Shown here piece after piece: positions 43,401-56,630 of a DNA stretch of 64,000 bases (position 1 is its first letter; every line of letters begins with the position of its first letter). The stretch is from Fragum whitleyi (Eukaryota > Mollusca > Bivalvia > Cardiida > Cardiidae). Where the stretch lies: positions 26,557,968 through 26,621,967 of the forward strand of contig OX411559.1 in the NCBI GenBank assembly GCA_948146395.1, read 5' to 3'. The position numbers and the translations under genes are program-made. Under the pieces are notes generated by a model. That model saw only the letters and a program-made list of their open reading frames with translations, did not search any database and was not told the origin of the DNA.

Positions 43401-46400
43401 ATATAAAGCCACTTGCAAATTGATGTCATCAAAGCATCATGACGTAATTTTCACAACAAAAATATGACGTTGCTAAACTAGAAAGCCATGAATGGCTTGA
43501 GTCGCTCCACAGGCTTGAAATTCTTGTTAAAGCGAATAAATGCTTTGACTAGATTTTTAGATATTTGGGGCACTACTGACGTTGAAAATGATTTTCAAAT
43601 TTTCAACTATATAACAGATAGAGAAATGACCTCTGCTATTAAAAGACATATTTTTCATCATATCAAAATAATTTTGGGCTGCATGATAATGGGTAACCCA
43701 AAGATCATACCAAAAATGTCAATTGATATCCATCAATTACATTCTGAGAAAATGTTTTTCACAGTTTCCACTTAATTCAACATATTGAGAATTGACCTCC
43801 ACCCATAAAATGTATATTTTTCATTTAATCAAAATAATTTTTGGTACACTGATAAAGGGTCGCTCAAGGATCATTCCAGTGAAATTTAGTTGATATCCGA
43901 AAATCACATTCTGAGAAAATGATTTTCAATGTTTCCACTATATAACATATAGAGAAATGACCTCTGCCCATAAAATGCATATTTTTCATCCAATCAAAAT
44001 AATTTTGAGTACACTGATAAAGGGTCACTCAAGGATCATTCCAGTGAAATTTGGTTGATATCTATCACATACATTCTGAGAAAATGATTTTCAAAGTTTC
44101 CACTATATAACATATAGAGAAATGACCTCCGCCCATAAAATGCATATTTTTCATCCAATCACAATGATTTTTTGTAGACTGATAAAGGGTCACCCAAGGA
44201 TCATTCATGTAAAATTTAATTGGTATCCATCAGTTACATTCTGAGAAAATGATTTTCTAAGTTTCCACTATATAACATATAGAGAAATGACCTCCGCCCA
44301 TAAAATGCATATTTTCTATCCGATCACAATGATTTTATGTAGACTGATATAGGGTCACCCAAGGATCATTCATGTAAAACTTAATTGGTATCCATTGATT
44401 AGAATCTGAGAAAACTCACTTTTTACCTTATTTGGAAATTAGCCACGCCCATTAAATCCATGTTTTTCATTGGATCAAAATTTTTTGAACAACTTTGAAA
44501 GAGGGTCACCCAAGGATCATTCCTGTGAAGTTTGGTCGAAATCCATCCAGTAGTTTCTGAGGAGAAGATTTTTAAAGAAAAGTTTACGACCGGACGCACG
44601 CACGGACGGACGGACGCACGCACGACGGACACAACGCCATGACAATAGCCCCAGTGGCTTTCAGCCAGTGGAGCTAAAAATCTTAGCTCATTTGCATAGT
44701 TATTCCATAAGTGTAATAACACCCTTGTAATATCAACAATAGTGCCATAGTCACAAAATACGCCGCCACTTTGCTGTTGTTTCACAAAAATAATTGTAGA
44801 CACTACTTATTTTGACAGAACCAAATTAAAATTGACCAAGTTTCATTTAAATCAAGACAAAATGTTAGGAGGAGTTGCCTTCACAAGGCTGCAATTTCAA
44901 TAAGCCCCAGACACTAAGTTTTAAGGGGGCATAATTCAGGGAAATAAATGAGCCATAAAATCCTTGATCCATGTACATCTACAAATTATGGTGATGACAT
45001 TGACCAAGTTTCATTTAAATAAAGACAAAAAGTAAGGAGGAGATGCGTTCAAAAGGCTGCAACTTAAATAAGCCCCAGATATTAAGTTAAGTTTAAAGGG
45101 GGCATAATTTAGGGTAAAATTAATGAACCATAAAATCCTTACTTCATGCTCATCTACCAATTTTGGTTATAACATCCACCAAGTTTCATTTAGATCCAGC
45201 CAGAAACTTAGGAAGAGTTGCATTTACAAGGCTGCAATTTCAATAAGCACCAGAGACTAAATGTTAAGGGGGCATAACTGAGGCAATAAGCCCCAGAGAC
45301 TAAGTTTTTAAGGGGCATAACTCAGGCAAAAAGCAATGAACCATAAAATCCTTCCTTCATGCACATCTAACAATTGAGGTGATAACATTGACCAAGTTTC
45401 AAGAAGATCCAGCCAGAAACTTAGGAGGAGTTGCGTTGACAAGAAAAGTGGACAGACGTACGTACGGACGGACAGACGGAGAAGATGACGTCAATATACG
45501 TCCGCCTCTGGCGCCGTATAAAAATATTCAACGAGTTTATTTCACTACTGTGACATGTCATAGTATAAGTAGGCATACTTCACACATTGCATCTAGAGTT
45601 ATCATGAGGACACCAAGGCTAAAGCAACAAGTGCATGTCGTATTGCGATGCAATACAGGAGTCCCCCACCGGATAACAAATAATCCTTTCTTATAATATA
45701 TCTCCTACTTACTAGATCTATAACTGTATACAAAATTTGAAGTTGCTAGCACATTAGGTTTGGAACAAAATGTCCCAAACAAAAATATAAGAGTAAAAAC
45801 AACCAATGGCAAAAACTCCAAAAGTGGGCGAAGAAGAATGATTCTTGTACATGCCACTTGTCCTCAATGAGATCTATAAGTGTACCAAGTTTGAAGTTGC
45901 TAGCACACACAGTTTAGGAGATATGTTCTGGACAAGAATGTAAGGGTAAAAACAACAAAGGGCAATAACTCAAAAAGTGGGTGTGGCAGAGTAACGGTTC
46001 TTAAACATGACACTTCTCCTCAATAAGATCTATAAGTGTACCAAGTTTGAAGTTGCTAGCACACACAATTTAGGAGATATGTTCCGGACAAGAATGTAAG
46101 GATAAAAACAACAAAGGGCAATAACTCAAAAAGTGGGCGTGGCAGAGTAACAGTTCCTAAACATGACACTTTTCCTCAATGAGATCTATAAGTGTACCAA
46201 GTTTGAAGTTGCTAGCACATATGGTTTAGAAGATATAGCTCGGACAAAAGTGTGACGGACGGACAGACGGACAGACAGACGGTTGGACGGACAGACGGAA
46301 TCGAGCAAACCTATAGTCCCCCAACCAGTAACCGGTGGGGGACTAATAAATTGGGTTTTCTCTAAAAACAGCCAACCTAGAAACTCTGGCTAAATTGCAT

Positions 46401-49400
46401 ATAAGTGCTGAAAGTAAAGTTATTGTGATCATGTTGTAAATTTAGTGTACAGATTTAACAAGAGCACCGCCTACGGGTGCCTACGCTAAGCTGTCGAGTG
46501 CTGGATGGTGGGAAAAAATCTAAGTTGAAAAAGGGGCATAATTGCACAAAATGCATCTAGAGTCATCCTCCTTGATAGTATAGTTTGCCCTTTTAATGGT
46601 GAACATGTGTGCCAAGTTTCAAGTGAATGCCTCAAGTAGATTCAGAGATATAACAAAATGTCAAAGTTTTCGCACAATGTCAACAACGACGACAATGACA
46701 ATGACAACAACGACACGGAGGCTATAGCAATACCTCAGGTTTTCTCCGAAAAACAGCCGAGCTAAAAAGGAAAACCAGGTGGTACAGATAAAGATCAGGC
46801 TGCACAAATGTGCTGGCTGATATTTGTCTATCCACCTTCCACAGAAGATACTGCTGAGTTCAAAATGAAAAGGGTTAATTTTGGTTTTATCACAGTTGAA
46901 AAACCCACTAAAAATATCACTATTTTGACAAACCTGTGTACAATCTTATCATAGACTACACAATACCACCTGCTTGTCATCTTTAACCAAGTAATGTAGT
47001 AATTATGAATTCTTATTTGAAAACAATTCTTAATCTAACTAAAACATGTCACAGAATGTGACTTAATACCCCTGCACGTGCTTTCAAAGAAATAGATACT
47101 TGTTGAAAATGGGAACTGTAAGCAAAGAAGTTAATTCAATGGAACTGAAAAATTTTCAATTCATGATCAATATGTCATAGGTGATTGACTATAATGAAAC
47201 AACAAGAGTTGTCCGCGGACAACGTAGCTCGCCCAAACATCTGCTTGTCACAAACAGCGCTTGACCGAAGTTCAAAGTGGTTTCTTTCAATATTAAAGTC
47301 CCTGATCTAATATATATCTGTTTGAGTAGTAATTAAGAAATATAAAAACTTTTTTTGTTTTAATTGCATGTATAAGGTTAGGGTAAAGTGAAAGCCTACA
47401 AGCAGATGAGGTTACCAATGGAATTTCTTTGTATCAAACATGAAGTTTTTCTTTAAAATTTTTCTAAGTCCACAAAAAGTCAAGATCAAGGTCAAATTGT
47501 GAAAGACCTTGGTCTCTGTAGAAGCCTATCACCTAGTGAGTATGTGTATGAAGTAATAATGTCGCTGAGTAAAGCATTTAGAAAATATAAGCAAGGTTAA
47601 ATTTTTGGTTAAAGTTTTTCAGTTTAAGTTTTTCCAAGTCCATAAAAGGTCAAGGTCAAGGTCAAATTGTCAAGGCCCTTGGTTTCTGGTGAAAGCCTTT
47701 CATCTGGTGACTATGTATATGAAGTAATGATGTCCCTAGGTTAAAGCATTCAGAAAATATAAGCAAGGTTAAAGTTTTTGGTAAAAGAATTTCGGTTAAA
47801 GTATTTCTAAGTTCATAAAAGGTCAAGGTCAAATTATCAAGGATCTTGATCTCTCACAAAAGCCTATCACCTAATGAGTATGTAAATGAAGTAATGATGT
47901 CCATAGGTTAAAGCATTCAGAAAACATTAGCAAGGTTAAAGTTTTTGGTTAAAGTTCACAGTTAAAGTTTTTCTAAGTCCACAAATGGTAATGGTCAAGG
48001 TCAAATTGTGAAGGACCTTGATCTCTGGTGAAAGCCTTTCACCTGGTAAGTATATATATGAAGCTATGATGTCCCTCGGTTAGAGCATTAAAAAAATATG
48101 TGCATGGTTAAAGTTTTTGGTTAAAGTTTTTTGGTTAAGGTTTTTCTAAGTCCACAAAGGGTCAAGGTCAAAGTCAAATTGTCAAGGACCTTTGTCTATG
48201 GTGAAAGCCTATCACCTAAAGAGTGTGCATATGAAGTAATTATGTCTCTAGTTTAAAGCTTACAGAAAATATAAGCAAGGTTAGAGTTTTTTTGGTTAAA
48301 GTTTTTGGTTAAAGTTTTTGGTTTAAGTTTTTTTTGAAAGGGTCAAGGTCACAGTCTAAAGGTCATTTTGACATGGATGTTGGTCTCAAATGAAAGCCTA
48401 TGCCATAATGAGTGTTTCTGTAAAAAATAAAGCCTCTAGGATAAATATTGATAGAAATAAAAAAACTTTAACCTAATGCAGACACCGACACCGATATCCG
48501 AGGGTATGACAAAGGCTCTTCTGAGACTTTCGTCCCGGGCGAGTTTAAAAAGAGAAGAAAAGATTACATCAAGGGCTTTACACAACATTATTTATGTTTC
48601 ACAAAATTTTACAGAGAGAGCAAAAAATGCTTCTCTCGATACGGGGGCATAAAAAGATGTCAGTAGTTCAAGGGCAGATAGTTCTTAAACCAGGGGAAGT
48701 TAAGCCTTCAAATTGCCTCATGCAAAACTTCAACATGTGATAAATGTTTGTATAAATTTCAAAAGCTATTGAAGAAAAACTGAAGATGGAGTTTGTGACA
48801 CAAAATTACTAGTATAAGATGTGCACAGAGGGACAGACGGACAGATGGACAGTCAGATAGATAGGCCAATTCCGGTTTCCCCAAAAAACATTCATTTTGC
48901 GGGGTTATAATGATCACTGGTGACTTATTGAGATATATTGGTAGATTATCACTTGTAATTTCACCACTGCACCAGTAATATTATCAGAATATTATTACCC
49001 TGCAATAATTTTGCCAAGAACCACCCTGGCAAAGTTTCATTGCAATATGCCAAGTGGTTCAGGAAGATATGTCTATTAAAGATTTTAAAGTGAAAAAAAA
49101 AACTTGCACTGGTACCACCAGATTTATGGGCCAATTAGATTTTGTTAACAATTTTTAAAAAAGGTCACCTTTGGAAGATTCATGCAATGATAGCCAACTG
49201 TTTTAGATGTTTTTCAAAGAATTCATAGCAAATAAAAAGCTATGGACATCAATAATTTAGTGAAAATTACACATTCAAAGGGGAGATAATTCAGCAATCA
49301 TTGAGAGTAGGTGCTCCAAAATTACAGGTGCACAGCTTCATATGTAGATACGCATTATGTATAAATTTCAAAGTTGTAGCTATAATAGTCTCTGAGAAAA

Positions 49401-52400
49401 ACTTCTGGACAAAATTGTGTCTACAGCCAGACTGACAGACAGACAGACAGCCATAGGGAATCCATTATACCTCCCTCTACTTGGCAGATGGGAGGAATAA
49501 AAATGTGCCACCCTGCCAGGCACATATTTATGGGTCAATCCAAATTTTGCGAAAAACTTTTGAAAAGAGTCACCAAATGAACGTTCATTTTTGTAAGAAG
49601 CATATCTCAAAAGTAGTACACAATAATCATAACTCTATTCATAATATTTTTTGAGTAATTGCCCTATGTTGCAACTGCTTTTGTAGGAAGTAAAGTATTG
49701 CCCCAGACAAGAATGAGATGCACACACACACACACACACAGAGGCAACCATGCATGAACTCACACACAAACAGAGGTAACTGTATAAGTCCCTCGCCATT
49801 TCATGACAGGGGTAGGAAAACAGGCATGCAGTCTAAACCAATTTGAAAATGCAGTTTCATATGACAAGGGTAAAGATGTATGTAAAACATTTATGCCCCC
49901 ATCCGAGTCAATGGCCTATTCTTTGTCAATTCACAAATGGCAATAATTAAGAAACTTTGATGAGAAAAGTAATGCTTCTTGTCTACTGCACTACTATTTA
50001 TGAGATCTTTCCACCTGTGAAGTTTCATGATTCTAGCTTGCATACTTTTTGAGATATGCTCCAGCGAAAAATCAGGTTATAAATTAAACAAAGGACAATA
50101 ACTAACAAGAGGGCTGTTGGCCCTGGGTCGCTCACCTGAGAAAAAAGCTTCATTACCTAGGTATGTCCATGCAACCACAGAAAAAGAGATTTTCACTTAT
50201 TCAATCAGATAACATTTGAAACAAGCAAATTCGTTGAATTGATATCCCCCGCCGAACATATTTTCATTGTCAATGGAGTTAATATCAAACTAAGTGAAAT
50301 TTATCTTTTATCTACATCAACCTATAGTTTTCAAGAAATAGCGCGGAAACGAATATCACTCTGTATGTATATGGCTTAAACAGTCAGGGGCAGTAACTCT
50401 AAATTCGACGGTCAAACCAGGTAACCCCGACGATATGCGCATGTCCTCTTTGTACTGAAGCTATGTGCCAAGTTTCATTGAAATCCTGTCTATAGTTTTC
50501 AAGAAATAGCGCGGAAACGAATATCACTATGTATGTATGTGGCTTAAACAGTCAGGGGCAGTAACTCTAAATTTGACAGTCGAACAGGGTAACCCCGACG
50601 ATATGCGCATGTCCTCATTGTAGTGAAGCTGTGTGCCAAGTTTCATTGAAATCCAGTCTATAGTTTTCAAGAAATAGCGCGGAAACGAATATCACTCTGT
50701 ATGTATGTGGCTTAAACAGTCAGGGGCAGTAACTCTAAATTTGACAATCGAACCGAGTTACCCCGACGATATGCCCATGTCCTCATTGTAGTGAAGCTGT
50801 GTGCCAAGTTTCATTGAAATCTGGTCTATAGTTTTCAAGAAATAGCGCGGAAACGAATATCACTATGTATGTATATAGCTTAAACAGTCAGGGGCAGTAA
50901 CTCTAAATTCAACGATCGAACCAGGTAACCCCGACGATATGCGCATGTCCTCATTGTAGTGAAGCTGTGTGCCAAGTTTCATTGAAATCCAGTCTATAGT
51001 TTTTAAGAAATAGCGCAGAAACAAATATATCACTTTGTATGGAAATGGCTTAAACAGTCAAGGGCAGTAACTCTAAATTTGATGGTCAAACCAGGTAACC
51101 CCAACGATATGCGCATGTCCTCATTGTAGTGAAGCTGTGTGCCAAGTTTCTTTGAAATCCTGTATATAGTTTTCAAGAAATAGCGCGGAAACGAATATCA
51201 CTATGTATGTATATGGCTTAAACAGTCAGGGGCAGTAACTCTAAATTTGACAGTCGAACCGGGTAACCCGGACGATATGCGCATGTCCTCATTGTAGTGA
51301 AGCTGTGTGCCAAGTTTCATTGAAATCTGGTCTATAGTTTTCAAGAAATAGCGCGGAAACCAATATCACTATGTATGTATATAGCTTAAACAGTCAGGGG
51401 CAGTAACTCTAAATTCAACAATCGAACCGGGTAACCCCGACGATATGCGCATGTCCTCATTTTAGTGAAGCTGTGTGCCAATTTTCATTGAAATCCGGTC
51501 TTTAGTTTTCAAGAAAAAGCGCGGAAACGAATATCACTATGTATGCATATGGCTTAAACAGTCAGGGGCAGTAACTCTAAATTCGACGATCGAACCGGGT
51601 AACCCCTACGATATGCGCATGTCCCCATTGTAGTGAAGCTGTGTGCCAAGTTTCATTGAAATCCGGTATATAGTTTTCAAGAAATAGCGCGGAATCGAAT
51701 GTCGGACGGACGGACGGACGGACGGACGGAAGGATGGACGGACGTGGCAAAAACAATATCCCCCCGAAAATTTTTTTCGGCGGGGGATAAAAAAGAAGAA
51801 ATTGCTTCTGACAAGCAATTTCTTCTTTTTCCACACTATTTTCTACCCTACTGGATGGCTATTTGTCAAATTAAATCCACTTTAAATTTTCGTCTGCAAA
51901 ACCTTTGAATTTGGACAGGTCCAAAATTTTGTAAAACAGGAAAAGGTCAAAGGAACAATAGGGCAGCATCTGTAATTGGCTTAACAACCTGCCATGTCTG
52001 GTAAAAGATGGAATAATTCTGTAATAATTCATAATAAGTACAAAGCAATCTTTGATTCTAGAAGGAACACTTATAACCTAACCCTTATCTTGCTGAATTT
52101 TAATCTAAATTTTGTGAAAAATTGCCAATTTGGGGATATTTTAATCAATCTTGCTATATAGGCTTCCCACAATGATTAAGTAGAAAGACGGCAGTATAGG
52201 CTGGGATCAGACTGCCTATTCTGTCACATGAAGACTTGTGAAAAAATATATTAGCACAAGCAAATTCGTTGAATTGATATCCCCCGCCGAACAAATTTTC
52301 ATTGTCAATGAAGTTAATATCAAACTTAGGTACAGGTTATCTTTTATCTACATCAACCTATAGTTTTCAAGAAATAGCGCGGAAAGGAATATCACAATGT

Positions 52401-55400
52401 ATGTATATGGCTTAAACAGTCAGGGGGCAGTAACTCTAAATTCGGCGGTCAAACCAGGTAACCCCGACGATATGCGCATGTTTGTAGTGAAGCTGTGTGC
52501 CAAATTTCATTAAAATCCAGTCTACAGTTTTCAAGAAATAGCCCAGAAAGGAATATCACTATGTATGTATATGGCTAAAACAGTCAGGGGCAGTAACTCT
52601 TAATTTGACGGTCAAACCGGTTAACCCCGATGATATGCGCATGTCCTCATTGTGATGAAGCTGTGTGCCAAGTTTCATTGAAATCGGGTCTATAGTTTTC
52701 AAGAAATAGCGCAGAAACGAATATCACTATGTATGTATATGGCTTAAACAGTCAGGGGCAGTAACTCTAAATTTGACCGTCGAACCGGGTAACCCCGACG
52801 ATATGCGCATGTCCTCATTGTAGTGAAGCTGTGTGCCAAATTTCATTGCAATCGGGTCTATAGTTTTCAAGAAATAGCGCGGAAACAAATATCACTATGA
52901 ATGTATATGGCTAAAACAGTCAGGGGCAGTAACTCTTAATTTGACGATCAAACCGGTTAACCCTGACAATATGCGCATGTCCTCATTGTAGTGAAGCTGT
53001 GTGCCAAGTATCATTGAAATCGGGTCTATAGTTTTCAAGAAATAGCGCGGAAACGAATATCACTATGTATGTATATGGCTTAAACAGTCAGGGGCAGTAA
53101 CTCTAAATTCGACCGTCGAACCAGGTCACCCCGAGGATATGCGCATGTCCTCATTGTAGTGAAGCTGTGTGCCAAGTATCATTGAAATCTGGTCTGGTCT
53201 GGAAGGACGGACGGACGGACGGACGGACGGAAGGACGGACGGACGGACGGACATGGCAAAAACAATATCCCCCCCGAAAAATTTTTTCGGCGGGGGATAA
53301 AAATCATCCCCCCCCTCTGCTCCTCCCCTGGACATTATTTATTTAAGCTTTTTCCATAAAAGGTCTGTGATCAGCTAATCTATGCCAGATATACAGGCTG
53401 TGTCTGAGACTTTTAAAGTTTTCTTTAACGAGTTGATCAATCCATGTCAAATATAAAGGCTGTAGGGATTCAAAATTCTCAACAAAGCACTCCCCCCTCC
53501 CCCAAGATGCTCTGCACCTGGTGAACCTACAGTCATGAATTTAGCTAATTCAAAATATGTCCATATGCTGATCATCCATACCAATTTTAAAGTCTGTAGG
53601 ACTCCTGGCTCATTAGAAGAAGTTTAAAGATTTCAAAAATGATCCAAAGTACTACCCCCTCCCCAAGACACTCAGCACCTGGTGACCCTACAGTCATGAT
53701 TTTAGCTATTTTTATTAATGTCAATATATTAATCACCCATGACAATTTTCAAGTCTGTAGGGTTCCTGATCCAGGAGAAGAATAAGGTTAAAGATTTCAA
53801 AATTGATCCAAAGTACTACCCCCTGCCCCCTAATGCTCCGCATCTGGTGGCCCTACATTCATGATTTTAGCTATTTTATTTTAGATCCATATGCTTATCA
53901 TCCATGCCAATATTGAAGTCTGTAGGGCTTGTGGTTCAGAAGAAGAAGAAGGTTAAAGTTTACAAAATTTTCACAAAAGTACTACCCTCTCCCCCTTGGT
54001 GCTCCGCACCTGGTGAATCTACAGTCATGATTTTAGCTATTTTTATAAAGGTCCATATGCTGATCATCCATGCCAATATCAAAATCTGTAGGACTCCTTG
54101 TTCAGAAGAAGAAAAAAGTTAAAGATTACAAAATTTTCATCAAAGTACTACCCTCTCCCCCCTGGTGCTACGCACCTGGTGAATCTACAGTCATGATTTT
54201 AGGTATTTTTATAAAGGTCCATATGCTGATCATCCATGCCAATATTCAAATCTGTAGGTCTCCTGGTTCAGAAGAAGAAAAAGGTTAGATTAAAAAATTT
54301 TCATCAAAGTACTACCCCCTCCCCTGGTGCTCCGCACCTGGGGGCCCTACAGATATGATTTTAGCTATTTTTATTAAGGTCTATGAGGTGATCATACATG
54401 CAAAATTTTAAGGCCTTAGGCCTTCATGATCAGAAGAAGAAGAAGGTTAAAGATTACAAAATTTACCCAAAGTACTACCCCCTCCCCCCTGGTGCTCCGC
54501 ACCTGGTGGCCCAACAGATATGATTTTAGCTATTCTTATGAAGGTCTATGAGCTGATCAACCATGCCAAATTTCAAGGCTGTAGGGCTGCTGGTTCAGAA
54601 GAAGAAGAATTTTAAAGATTTTCTTAATTTTTTAACTTTGGTTGCCATAGCAACCAGAGTTTTTCACCGATTTCAATTCTTTTAACAATTCTTAAAGGGG
54701 ACCACCTAAGGAACATTTCTGCCAAGTTTGGTTAAAATTGGCCTAGTAGTTTAGGAGGAGATGTCGTTTAAAGAAATTGTTGACGGACGACTGACGACGG
54801 ACGACGGATGGACGCCGGACAAAAGGTGATGAGGATGAGTAAGTAATGGTTCTTGTGCACTGCACAACTCCTCAATAAGATCGACCAAACTGTGAAGTTT
54901 CAAGATTCTAGCTTGCATACTTTTGAAAAAGGTCTACTGACCAAATGACAGACCTACCAACTGACAAGTGCAAAGCAAAATTCTCCCCTTCTTTGAAGGG
55001 GGGGGGGGAGCATAAAAACTACCAACCTGTATTAGTTAGCAGCCCGCCAAATGAAGTTGAAACCATAGGCAAAGGGGGGCATACCATTGGCACTTGGTCA
55101 ACCTCTTTAATGATTTCTGTAAGTCTACAAACCTGCTCAAGTTTAGGGTGGGGCTGAAAGGGAGAATGTTGTCAATCAAAATATTATATTCTCAACTTTA
55201 AAACTTAACTGCAATCCTAATAGTAGCATATACTTCTTAATTGCAAATAGCTTTACTCTTCCCATTGTTTTATCTATTTAAAACTGAATATCTTCTTCAG
55301 TTTAAGTACCCAGATAATTCCCATTTTGGTGTGACCCCACCAGATTTTGGGCCTTCTTTGTTCTATATAAAATTGCACTCTTTTTCCAGTGCTGTGGTAG

Positions 55401-56599
55401 GTTCCACAGAAAGGTTTGACCTTTGACCTCTTTAGCCCTTCATCTTCCTTCAATGTCCAACCTTAAAGTAAGAAAAAATCTAGAAAAACTCCCTTCAACT
55501 TTTGCGGTACCCAAGCTTAAGTAGAGGTACCGTCTTTTTTCCACCTATGAAGAGGACAGTTACTTTGGGTACGACCCCCACCCGTTATCCGTCCTTTCGC
55601 AAAGGAAATCATACACAGAGAAGGTCAACCCAAGCGTTTAATCAAGGAAGAGATGCGAAACTAGGTGAAAAGGACAAAAATGAGCACACTGATTGCCATT
55701 TTCCTCTCAATAATTACGTTTCAATGTTGCACTACTTTTTCTAAAGGATCTACTTTTACCATACAATGACCCCCGGAAGAAAATTCTAGTAAGGTTACTC
55801 CTTTTGCAAGATGTATAGACAAAGATCAGACTGCACATATGTGCAGTCTGATCTTAGTCCTTAAAACCTGTTTGTCAATTTCAAACAGAATTGTCAATAG
55901 ATTGAGTTTCTCCAAAGAAGATTGACCAAAATTTGGTACTTTCAATCTTTTAGTCCTTTGATTTGGATGTAAATTTTTTGACAGTTTTATTAAGAATGAC
56001 AAGGGTTAATTCAAAACCTGAACATGTAACTGTGTAATCCACTTTATTGAAATCCTTACATTAGTATTTACTGTTTAACCTGCTCAATTATGTGGAGACT
56101 TTTTACTAAACATCTTATTAGAATATAATTTGCTTCTAGATTAGTGACTGATTAGATTTGATGTGAATTTCATCTAAACAGCCATTTATATGCTTGTTTA
56201 GAATAAATTTATCTCAAATCAAAGGGAAAAGGGCATAAAAGATGAACAATTAATGATTCTTTTAATGAGAAATTGCATACTTAATAACAGCTCCCAAACC
56301 ATTATTATATTATTAGCGTTTATTAGGAGAAAAACAGTAGGTGAAATGAGCAGCCAGTGGTTGGATGAAATGTTAAGGTTGTACTGGTTGGAAAACAACT
56401 AGAAATCATGGGTAGGTGCCTCAGCCATTGAAACATAACTCTTTGACCTTGACAGATGACCTTGACCTTGTCACATGACCCTGACTTTGGTATCAGCAAA
56501 TGAGGATCATTGAGATCTATCATCATGCCAAATATGAGCCTTTTATCTTGAATGGGCTTGAAGATATTGGCATTGCTAAGTTTTTTCGGCTAACTTTTG

Positions 56600-56630
<31 letters not shown>

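Larger units (their letters stand above)
50106..54830 (+). mobile_element. Family H element split by family C elements
   Basis: 50106-50221 starts CAAGAGGGCTGTTGGCCCTG and follows the uninterrupted copy (36969) to 'CAGATAACATTTGAAA'. The copy resumes at 53301 with 'AATCATCCC...CCTCTGCTCCTCCCCTGG' and continues through about nine core units to GACAAAAGGTGAT (54830). The terminal hairpin seen at 37970-38004 is missing. Confidence 0.8.
49892..55014 (+). mobile_element. Family R element, outermost host of a triple nest
   Basis: The left piece 49892-50105 opens ATGCCCCCATCCGAGTC and has 'TTTCATGATTCTAGCTTGCA'. The right piece 54831-55014 resumes 'AAGTAATGGTTCTTGTGCAC', 'TTTCAAGATTCTAGCTTGCA' and ends CTCCCCTTCTTTGAAGGGG with a run of G and GGAGCATAA. 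The intervening sequence is family H, itself split by family C. The end is about 13 bases from the exon at 55027. Confidence 0.7.

Noticed and set aside
50222..53300. Regular repeats resembling a CRISPR array
   Set aside because: Units of about 165 bases are head to tail with no unique spacers; this is the core of family C elements in an animal intron.
53904..54288. Two repeated open frames with the same protein-like pattern (plus strand)
   Set aside because: They fall on successive family H core units and repeat with the 166-175 base period.
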